DNA from: an uncultured Prevotellaceae bacterium
Lineage (GTDB): Bacteria; Bacteroidota; Bacteroidia; Bacteroidales; Bacteroidaceae
DNA: 64,000 bases
NCBI GenBank assembly: GCA_902763615.1
Contig: CACWSX010000028.1
Coordinates: forward strand, 20,516 to 84,515
Reading direction: 5' to 3'
Shown here: positions 17,110 through 24,225 of the stretch, piece by piece
Layout of the letters: the number at the start of each line of letters is the position of its first letter
Numbering within the stretch: position 1 is the first letter of the stretch
The notes under the pieces: model-generated
Told to the model about the DNA's origin: nothing
The model's database searches: none
What the model saw: only the letters and a program-made list of their open reading frames with translations
Program-made: the position numbers and the translations under genes

Positions 17110-18332
17110 TGGGAAAGATAACGACACAGGATCTGGCCGGCGTTCTGGTTGAGCGTTGGCATATCGGAAAGAAAGAGGCTTCTCAGTTTGTCAACGAGTT
17201 GTTTTTCTTGATTCAGAAATCGCTCGATGAGGACAAAATTGTGAAGGTGAAAGGTCTGGGTACGTTTAAGATTATCGATGTCGATGACCGTGAGAGCGTG
17301 AATGTGAATACCGGCGACCGTGTGCTGATTGAGGGTCACGGAAAGATCACATTTACACCCGATGCTCTGATGAAAGAACTGGTAAACAAGCCTTTCTCGC
17401 AATTCGAGACGGTGGTTTTGAAAGATGGCGTGGATTTCAATGAAGCAGAAAACGCTAATCAGTCAGAAGAAACAGAGAAGGTCGTTCTGGATGAAATCGA
17501 GGATAGTTCTTCTGCACCGTTAGTGGAATTCGTAGATGAACCTCAGCCCGAGATCATTAATGAACCAGCGAAACTTGTGGAGCCAGAGATTCCTGAAAAG
17601 CCGGAGGTTCCTCAGAAATCAGAGACCTTTGAGAATTCTGAGAATCCTGGGATTCCTGAGAAGTCGGAGCCATCTGAGAAGTCACAGAAATCAGAGTTGC
17701 CAGCGGCTTCTGAGTCGTTGGAGCAAACAGACTCCTCTGAGCCTGAGGACGTAGAAACCTCCATAGGAGAGGAAGAAGGCTCATCATTCAAGAAATATCT
17801 CAAGTGGATTGGTATCGCAGTATTGACGCTCGCTGTTGGTATTCTGATTGGTTATCTGATGGGTAATCGTTCAACTACGTCTCAAGCACCAGAGAATCCT
17901 TCTGTAGCAGCTGTTGACAGTGGATCTGTTAAGGCCTTGCCTGTGGATTCGGATTCTGCAATAGTGGATTCATTGGATGAAGAGGAGGAAATTCTTGAAG
18001 ACGAGGATTCTGAGGAGGAAGATGAAGACCTGGAAGATGAAGAACCCCAGGCGGATAATGCGCCAGAGGCAACAACAGAGGAACGTCCGTTGGATAAATG
18101 GGAAGCAATGGATGTCAGAGTCAAGACTGGTGCCTATCGCATTCTTGGTACAGATACAGTCATAAATGCAAAAGCCGGCGACAATCTCACCCGCATCTGT
18201 AATCGTACCATTGGTCCGGGAATGGAATGTTATCTAGAGGTTTTCAATGGAATTGCATCAGGAACAGCCTTGAAAGCAGGACAGGAAATAAAAATTCCGA
18301 AGTTGGAATTGAAGAAGAAAAAGAAAAAATAG
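17109..18332 (+). CDS. membrane-spanning protein with N-terminal HU-like domain and C-terminal LysM domain
   Basis: 407 residues from the ATG at 17109, chosen because it overlaps the previous stop and starts the HU fold directly (MGKITTQDLAGVLVERWHI). Residues 1-95 are HU-like. Residues 100-225 are acidic with Glu-Lys-Ser-Pro repeats. One transmembrane helix lies at about 231-253 (IGIAVLTLAVGILIGYLMG). An Asp/Glu-rich stretch follows, then a LysM-like module at about 345-400 (GDNLTRICNRTIGPG... LKAGQEIKIPKL) and a poly-Lys end. The topology places a DNA-binding-type domain inside and a peptidoglycan-binding module outside. The family is common in Bacteroidetes; the function is not established. 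Confidence 0.85.
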   Translation: MGKITTQDLAGVLVERWHIGKKEASQFVNELFFLIQKSLDEDKIVKVKGLGTFKIIDVDDRESVNVNTGDRVLIEGHGKITFTPDALMKELVNKPFSQFETVVLKDGVDFNEAENANQSEETEKVVLDEIEDSSSAPLVEFVDEPQPEIINEPAKLVEPEIPEKPEVPQKSETFENSENPGIPEKSEPSEKSQKSELPAASESLEQTDSSEPEDVETSIGEEEGSSFKKYLKWIGIAVLTLAVGILIGYLMGNRSTTSQAPENPSVAAVDSGSVKALPVDSDSAIVDSLDEEEEILEDEDSEEEDEDLEDEEPQADNAPEATTEERPLDKWEAMDVRVKTGAYRILGTDTVINAKAGDNLTRICNRTIGPGMECYLEVFNGIASGTALKAGQEIKIPKLELKKKKKK

Positions 18333-18354
18333 AGTAATAAATTCCTACTGAATG

Positions 18355-18393
18355 AAAAAGTTTCTTAAAACTTAGGTTTTGGGAAACTTTTTT
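18355..18393 (+). terminator. hairpin terminator after the HU operon
   Basis: AAAAAGTTTC (18355-18364) pairs with GAAACTTTTTT (18383-18393) and ends in a T-run. Confidence 0.75.
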
Positions 18394-18439
18394 AATAATA
18401 TTTAGATAGTAAAATGTACGTTATTATCGATTTATTCAC

Positions 18440-18447
18440 TACTTTTG
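18440..18447 (+). promoter_or_regulatory. promoter -7 element for the moxR-bat operon
   Basis: TACTTTTG fits TAnnTTTG, 37 bases before moxR. A good -33 TTTG is not visible. Confidence 0.5.
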
Positions 18448-18484
18448 CGGTCAAATTAAGAAAACAATAAATAGAGTAAATATT

Positions 18485-19480
18485 ATGGCAGAAGCAATTG
18501 ACATCCGTGAGTTGAATATCCGGATAGAACAGCAAAGCGCATTTGTTACGAATCTCGTAACAGGTATGGATCGCGTCATTGTAGGACAGAAGCATCTTGT
18601 GGACTCTCTCCTGATTGGTCTTTTGAGTGATGGACATATTCTCTTGGAAGGTGTGCCTGGATTGGCTAAGACGCTGGCAATCAAAACTTTGGCTCAGCTG
18701 ATAGACTCTGATTACAGTCGTATTCAGTTTACACCCGACCTTCTCCCTGCCGATGTGATTGGTACGATGATCTATTCGCAGAAAGATGAGAAGTTTCAGG
18801 TGAAGAAAGGCCCTGTGTTTGCAAATTTTGTTTTGGCTGATGAAATCAACCGTGCGCCTGCAAAAGTACAGAGTGCCTTACTTGAGGCCATGCAAGAAAA
18901 GCAGGTGACGATAGGTAGCGATACCTTCAAGTTGCCTAATCCCTTCCTCGTGATGGCTACCCAGAACCCCATTGAGCAGGAGGGTACCTATCCGTTGCCA
19001 GAGGCACAGGTCGACCGTTTCATGCTGAAGGTGGTGATTGACTATCCCACACTTGATGAGGAGAAGAAGATTATCCGTGAGAATATTGCCGGTGAGATGC
19101 CTAAGGTGACACCCGTGACGACCGCAGACGAGATCCTCAAGGCCCGCAGTGTGGTAGGCGAGGTTTATCTTGACGAGAAGATTGAGCAGTATATTGCCGA
19201 TATCGTGTTTGCCAGCCGTTATCCAGACCGTTATGGTCTGAAGGATTTGAAGGATATGATTTCCTTCGGTGGCTCTCCGCGTGCCAGTATCAATCTGGCT
19301 AAGGCTGCCCGTGCCTACGCCTTTATCAAGCGTCGTGGCTATGTGGTGCCTGAGGATGTGCGTGCTGTGGCCCATGATGTGCTGCGTCATCGCATCGGTC
19401 TTACCTATGAGGCAGAGGCCAGCAATATCACAAGCGAGGAGATCGTTTCAAAGATTGTCAATAAGGTTGAGGTTCCTTGA
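18485..19480 (+). CDS. MoxR-family AAA+ ATPase
   Basis: 331 residues. Walker A is GVPGLAKTLAIKTLA, Walker B is FVLADEINRAPAKVQSALLEAMQE, sensor 1 is VMATQNPIEQEGTYPLPEAQVDRF. MoxR ATPases act as chaperones that load metals or remodel von Willebrand (VWA) proteins. It heads the operon that encodes DUF58 and the Bat VWA proteins, its expected partners. Confidence 0.93.
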   Translation: MAEAIDIRELNIRIEQQSAFVTNLVTGMDRVIVGQKHLVDSLLIGLLSDGHILLEGVPGLAKTLAIKTLAQLIDSDYSRIQFTPDLLPADVIGTMIYSQKDEKFQVKKGPVFANFVLADEINRAPAKVQSALLEAMQEKQVTIGSDTFKLPNPFLVMATQNPIEQEGTYPLPEAQVDRFMLKVVIDYPTLDEEKKIIRENIAGEMPKVTPVTTADEILKARSVVGEVYLDEKIEQYIADIVFASRYPDRYGLKDLKDMISFGGSPRASINLAKAARAYAFIKRRGYVVPEDVRAVAHDVLRHRIGLTYEAEASNITSEEIVSKIVNKVEVP

Positions 19481-19481
19481 T

Positions 19482-19523
19482 TCTAGAAAGACTAGAAGGT
19501 CTAGAAAGTCTAGAAAGTCTAGA
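19482..19523. repeat. tandem 9-base repeat (TCTAGAAAG)n
   Basis: Between moxR and the DUF58 gene, TCTAGAAAG, ACTAGAAGG, TCTAGAAAG, TCTAGAAAG and a partial TCTAGA follow each other without gaps. The unit contains the palindrome CTAG, so the array can also fold on itself. It ends 6 bases before the next ATG. Confidence 0.9.
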
Positions 19524-19528
19524 TTATT

Positions 19529-20398
19529 ATGGAGACTAGTGAAATAATCAAGAAAGTCCGTAAGATTGAAATCAAGGCCCGTGGTCTGAGTTCAAACATC
19601 TTCGCTGGCCAGTACCATTCTGCATTTAAGGGTAGGGGTATGGCCTTCAGCGAGGTGCGTGAATATCAGTTTGGCGATGATGTGCGTGACATCGACTGGA
19701 ATGTGACAGCCCGTTTCCACCGTCCTTATGTGAAGGTGTTTGAAGAAGAGCGCGAACTGACGGTGATGCTGCTGATTGATGTCAGCGGCTCACTTGATTT
19801 CGGCACCCAGAAGCAGATGAAGCGCGACATGGTGACGGAGATTGCTGCCACCATCGCCTTCAGCGCTATTCAGAACAACGATAAGATCGGTGTTGTGTTC
19901 TTCTCCGATAAAATCGAGAAGTATATTCCTCCGAAGAAAGGCCGTAAGCATATCCTTTATATCATCCGCGAGATGCTTGATTTCCATCCGGAGTCTAAGC
20001 GCACGGATGTGAAACAGGCTGTGGAATTCCTGTCGAGTGTTCAGAAACGGCGTACGACAGCGTTTATCCTCAGCGATTTCTATGTGCGCAACGATTTCCA
20101 GCAATCGTTACAGATTGCCAATCGTAAGCATGATGTGGTTGCCATACAGGTCTATGACCAGCGTGCCCGTGAGTTGCCTGATGTAGGACTGATGAAGGTT
20201 GTGGATGCTGAGACAGGCTTCGAGCAGTATGTAGATACCAGTTCCAAGCGCCTGCGCGACTCTTATCGCAAGTATTGGCAGAGTCGTCAGTCTCAGTTGC
20301 TGGAAACCTTCAACAAAAGTAATGTAGATAATGTCAGTATCGCCACTAATGAGGACTTTGTGAAGGCTATGCTGATGTTGTTCAAACAGAGAAGCTGA
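19529..20398 (+). CDS. DUF58 domain protein of the Bat operon
   Basis: 289 residues, soluble. The DUF58 signature is clear: GRGMAFSEVREYQFGDDVRDIDWNVTAR (about residues 35-65), then a VWA-like core with VMLLIDVSGSLDFG (MIDAS-like DxSxS), and FFSDKIEKYIPPKKG. These proteins always accompany MoxR ATPases. It lacks the N-terminal membrane helices of many DUF58 proteins. Confidence 0.9.
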   Translation: METSEIIKKVRKIEIKARGLSSNIFAGQYHSAFKGRGMAFSEVREYQFGDDVRDIDWNVTARFHRPYVKVFEEERELTVMLLIDVSGSLDFGTQKQMKRDMVTEIAATIAFSAIQNNDKIGVVFFSDKIEKYIPPKKGRKHILYIIREMLDFHPESKRTDVKQAVEFLSSVQKRRTTAFILSDFYVRNDFQQSLQIANRKHDVVAIQVYDQRARELPDVGLMKVVDAETGFEQYVDTSSKRLRDSYRKYWQSRQSQLLETFNKSNVDNVSIATNEDFVKAMLMLFKQRS

Positions 20399-20406
20399 AA
20401 TAGCGA

Positions 20407-21534
20407 ATGGTGAAGAGTGAAATGAAGATAATAGCATTGAAGGAAGTGAAGACTGAATGGATGGTGAAGGTACTGATATTACTATTCACTATTCATTGTT
20501 CACTATTCACATCAATGGCTCAGGTCTCCGTAGAGGCCAGTGTGGATCGTATTGAGATGCTCGTCGGACAGCAGGCTCATGTCACTCTGAAGGCCGTTGT
20601 TAAGGAGAACTCAAAAGTGGAGTTCCCAAAGTTCAAGCCTTCGGAATTCGTGACACCAGGTGTGGAAGTGCTGGCTGGCCAGTCGATGGATGATAAGGAA
20701 ATGGATAATGGTTGTGTGGAGAAGGCGATGGTCTATACGCTTACCTCCTTCGACGATACCCTCTATTATCTGCCGCCTCTCACCGTCAAGGTCGATGGCA
20801 AACCCTATCAGAGTAAGAGCCTGGCATTGAAGGTGCTGACCATTGAAGTAGATACTACGCATGCTGAACAATTTTTCGGACCTAAGGACGTACAGGACAA
20901 TCCTTTCCTTTGGAGCGACTGGAGCCTCTCGTTTTGGTTGAGCGTTCTACTGTTAATCCTCTTGGCTTTAGTGTATTATCTGTATATCCGTATGCGTGAT
21001 AATAAGCCGATAATTACACATATCCGTATTGTAAAGAAGCTGCTGCCACACCAGAAGGCAATGAAGGAAATCGAACAAATCAAGGCCGATAAGATGGTGT
21101 CGTCGGAGAATCCGAAGGAATATTATACGAAGCTGACGGATACACTCCGTAAGTATATTGAGGAACGCTATGGCTTCAGTGCGATGGAGATGACCAGTAG
21201 CGAGATTATCGAGAAGCTGACAGCTACACAGGATCAGAAAGCACTCGACGAACTACGACAGTTGTTTACTACTGCCGATCTGGTGAAGTTTGCGAAATAC
21301 TCGACGTTGATTAACGAGAATGACATGAATCTCGTGAATGCCATCGAGTTCATTAACCAGACGAAGTTGGAGAATGTACCTACCGAAGAGGTGGTGAAAC
21401 CGCAGTTGTCAGAGGCGGATGTACGCTCCCAGAAGATGCGCCGTACTCTGAAGGGCATTATCACAATTCTTATCGTTTGCTGCGTGGCCCTGCTGTGTTA
21501 TGTGGTATATACTGTTTATCAACAGATTAATTAA
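20407..21534 (+). CDS. membrane protein of the Bat operon with N-terminal beta domain
   Basis: 375 residues in the longest form. The signal-like hydrophobic stretch (WMVKVLILLFTIHCSLFTSMAQ) lies at residues 18-39, so a start at 20422 or 20461 is possible. A periplasmic Ig-like domain (about 40-150) follows, then a transmembrane helix (about 172-195), a cytoplasmic helical region (EYYTKLTDTLRKYIEERYGFSAMEMTSSEII) and a second membrane helix at the C-terminus. The cytoplasmic part resembles that of DUF4381/BatD-like proteins. It sits between DUF58 and BatA, a usual position. The stretch coding the signal peptide is shared with the batD gene (see findings). Confidence 0.75.
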   Translation: MVKSEMKIIALKEVKTEWMVKVLILLFTIHCSLFTSMAQVSVEASVDRIEMLVGQQAHVTLKAVVKENSKVEFPKFKPSEFVTPGVEVLAGQSMDDKEMDNGCVEKAMVYTLTSFDDTLYYLPPLTVKVDGKPYQSKSLALKVLTIEVDTTHAEQFFGPKDVQDNPFLWSDWSLSFWLSVLLLILLALVYYLYIRMRDNKPIITHIRIVKKLLPHQKAMKEIEQIKADKMVSSENPKEYYTKLTDTLRKYIEERYGFSAMEMTSSEIIEKLTATQDQKALDELRQLFTTADLVKFAKYSTLINENDMNLVNAIEFINQTKLENVPTEEVVKPQLSEADVRSQKMRRTLKGIITILIVCCVALLCYVVYTVYQQIN

Positions 21535-21542
21535 AAGAAAAG

Positions 21543-22541
21543 ATGGAATTTGCCAATAAAGAATATCTGTTTCTACTCCTGCTCCTTATACCTTATTTAA
21601 TATGGTATATGATGTACAGGAAGAAAACGGAGCCCACGATGCGGATGAGCGATACGTTTGCCTTCCGTTATGCGCCGAAGAGCTGGAAGGTGCGCCTGAT
21701 GCCCTTATCCATGCTGCTCCGTATGCTGGCATTTGTGATGATTATCCTTGTGCTGGCTCGTCCCCAGACTCAGAATTCGTGGAAGAACAAGTCTGTAGAG
21801 GGTATCGATATCATGCTGGCTATGGACGTTTCCACTTCTATGCTGGCAGAGGATCTGAAACCCAATCGTATTGAGGCTGCCAAACAGGTCGCCGCTGAGT
21901 TTATTGCAGGACGTCCCAATGATAATATCGGACTTTCCATCTTTGCAGGTGAAGCTTTCACTCAATGTCCGATGACGACCGATCACGCCTCTTTGATGAA
22001 CCTCTTACAGAATGTGCGTACTGACATAGCTGCACGTGGTCTCATTGAAGATGGTACTGCTATTGGTATGGGACTGGCCAATGCCGTCTCTCGTCTGAAG
22101 GATTCCAAGGCCAAGAGTAAGGTGGTGATTCTGTTGACGGATGGTAGTAACAACCGAGGTGATATCTCGCCGATGACGGCTGCCGAGATTGCTAAGAGTC
22201 TTGGCATTCGTGTCTATACCATCGGTGTAGGTACGAACAAGGTGGCACCTTATCCGATGCCCGTGGCAGGTGGCGTGCAGTATGTGAATATTCCGGTAGA
22301 GATCGACAATAAGATGCTCAGCGAGATTGCTGTAGCCACAGAAGGCGACTTCTATCGTGCTACGAATACCAAGGAACTGCGTAAGATCTATCAGGAGATC
22401 GACCGTTTGGAGAAATCAAAACTCAATGTGAAGCAGTTCAGTAAGAAATACGAGGCTTATCAGCCTTTTGCGCTGATTGCTGTGCTGGCCTTGTTGTTAG
22501 AGATTCTGCTACGTATAACCATATTTAGGAGGATACCGTAA
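21543..22541 (+). CDS. batA: BatA, von Willebrand factor A membrane protein
   Basis: 332 residues. Two N-terminal membrane helices flank the charged stretch RKKTEPTMRMSD, and one helix sits at the C-terminus. The VWA domain (about 85-300) has the MIDAS motif DIMLAMDVSTSM (DxSxS), a conserved Thr (EDGTAIGMG) and LLTDGSNNRGD. Bat proteins were linked to aerotolerance and stress in Bacteroides fragilis and Leptospira; the molecular role is unsettled. It is followed one base later by the BatB fusion. Confidence 0.9.
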   Translation: MEFANKEYLFLLLLLIPYLIWYMMYRKKTEPTMRMSDTFAFRYAPKSWKVRLMPLSMLLRMLAFVMIILVLARPQTQNSWKNKSVEGIDIMLAMDVSTSMLAEDLKPNRIEAAKQVAAEFIAGRPNDNIGLSIFAGEAFTQCPMTTDHASLMNLLQNVRTDIAARGLIEDGTAIGMGLANAVSRLKDSKAKSKVVILLTDGSNNRGDISPMTAAEIAKSLGIRVYTIGVGTNKVAPYPMPVAGGVQYVNIPVEIDNKMLSEIAVATEGDFYRATNTKELRKIYQEIDRLEKSKLNVKQFSKKYEAYQPFALIAVLALLLEILLRITIFRRIP

Positions 22542-22542
22542 A

Positions 22543-24225
22543 ATGTTTAGATTTGAAGATCCCATATATCTCTGGCTGTTGGTGCTGATACCTGTATTGG
22601 CACTCGTCAGATTCATCTCTTACCGCAACCAGAAGAGAAAACTACGCAAGTTTGGTGATCCGAAGTTGTTGAAGGAGCTGATGCCCGATGTGTCGCGCTT
22701 CCGTCCTTCTATTAAGTTCTGGATATTGCTGGTTGCCTTGGCCCTTCTCATCTTCATGCTGGCTCGTCCTCAGATGGGAACGAAGATCAGTCAGGAGAAG
22801 CGTACGGGCATAGAAACCATTATAGCCCTCGACATCTCCAATTCGATGTTGGCAGAGGATATCGTACCCAGCCGATTGGATCGAAGTAAGATGATGGTAG
22901 AGAATCTGGTCGATCACTTCACCAACGATAAGATTGGCTTGATAGTCTTTGCCGGTGATGCTTTCGTGCAGTTGCCTATTACCAGCGACTATGTGTCGGC
23001 GAAGATGTTCCTGTCGAGCATCGATCCCTCTATGATGGCTACTCAGGGTACGGATATTGCAGCGGCCATTAATATGGGTATGAACAGTTTCACGCAGGAG
23101 GAAGGTATCGGCAAGGCCATTATCGTCATCACCGACGGTGAGGACCATGAGGGTGGGGCCCTCGAGGCTGCCGAGGCTGCTAAGAAGAAGGGTATGCGTG
23201 TCTATGTGCTGGGCGTCGGCTCTTCGAAAGGTGCACCGATTCCCATTCCAGGAACAGGTGATTATATGAAGGATAATACTGGTAATACGGTCATGTCGGC
23301 TTTGAATGAGGATATGTGTAAGCAGGTAGCGGCGGCTGGTGGTGGCGTCTATATCCACGTTGAGAACAATAGTGCGGCCCAGCAGCAGTTGGATAACGAA
23401 CTCGATAAGCTGTCGAAAAAAGAGACTTCTACGACGGTCTATAGCGATTATGACGAGCAGTTCCAGGCCTTTGGCATTCTGGCGCTACTCTTGTTGATTA
23501 TCGAGATTTGTATCTTGGATCGTCGCAATCCGTTAATGAAGAACCTCTCGCTCTTTGGTAAGCGCAAGGTGACTACTACCATCCTGTTGTTGATGGTCGT
23601 TATGAGTGGTATGGCCCAGACGGATCGTCAGTATGTGCGCCAGGGTAATAAACAGTATCGTGCAGGCGACTTTGCCAATGCAGAAGTCTCCTATCGTAAG
23701 GCCATCGAGAAGAATCCCCGTAATCCTCAGGCTGCCTATAATCTGGGCAATGCCCTGATGGCTCAGAAAAAAGACTCTGCTGCAATCGAGCAGTTCCAGA
23801 ATGCTGCCAAGTTGGAAACGAATCCTATGCGAAAGTATCGGGCCTTCCATAATATGGGTGTCATCTGTCAAGGTCACAAGATGTATGGTGAGGCTATTGA
23901 GGCATATAAGAATGCGCTCAGGCTGAATCCCGAAGATAACGAGACGCGATACAACCTGGTTCTCTGTAAGCATCAGAAGAACAAGCAGGATCAGAACCAG
24001 CAACAGGATCAGCAGCAGAAAAAGCAAGATCAGAAAGACGAGAAAAAAGATCAGGATAAGCAGGAGCAGAACAAGGATAAACAGAAAGAGCAGAAGCCTC
24101 AGATGAGTAAGGATAATGCTGAACAATTGCTCAATGCGGCCATGCAGCAGGAGAAACAGACACAGGATCGTCTGAAGAAAGCCCAGCAGCAGCCACAGCG
24201 ACGTCAGGTTCTAAAGAATTGGTAA
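22543..24225 (+). CDS. batB: BatB-BatC fusion: VWA membrane protein joined to a TPR protein
   Basis: 560 residues. Residues 1-335 are BatB: membrane helices, VWA domain with TIIALDISNSM and VITDGEDHEGG, and the usual end at a final helix plus RRNPLMKN. From about residue 343 a second hydrophobic stretch (TTTILLLMVVMSGMAQ) looks like an intact BatC signal peptide. Then TPR repeats follow (YRAGDFANAEVSYRKAIEKNPRNPQAAYNLGNAL and two more) and a Gln/Lys/Asp-rich tail typical of BatC. The internal ATG at 23536 sits in TTAATGAAG, where TAATG in another frame recalls an old stop/start overlap. Separate genes are usual, so the fusion is notable. Confidence 0.88.
   Translation: MFRFEDPIYLWLLVLIPVLALVRFISYRNQKRKLRKFGDPKLLKELMPDVSRFRPSIKFWILLVALALLIFMLARPQMGTKISQEKRTGIETIIALDISNSMLAEDIVPSRLDRSKMMVENLVDHFTNDKIGLIVFAGDAFVQLPITSDYVSAKMFLSSIDPSMMATQGTDIAAAINMGMNSFTQEEGIGKAIIVITDGEDHEGGALEAAEAAKKKGMRVYVLGVGSSKGAPIPIPGTGDYMKDNTGNTVMSALNEDMCKQVAAAGGGVYIHVENNSAAQQQLDNELDKLSKKETSTTVYSDYDEQFQAFGILALLLLIIEICILDRRNPLMKNLSLFGKRKVTTTILLLMVVMSGMAQTDRQYVRQGNKQYRAGDFANAEVSYRKAIEKNPRNPQAAYNLGNALMAQKKDSAAIEQFQNAAKLETNPMRKYRAFHNMGVICQGHKMYGEAIEAYKNALRLNPEDNETRYNLVLCKHQKNKQDQNQQQDQQQKKQDQKDEKKDQDKQEQNKDKQKEQKPQMSKDNAEQLLNAAMQQEKQTQDRLKKAQQQPQRRQVLKNW

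Noticed and set aside
19482-19523. Tandem repeat considered as CRISPR
   Set aside because: Units are 9 bases with no spacers and there are no cas genes in the window.
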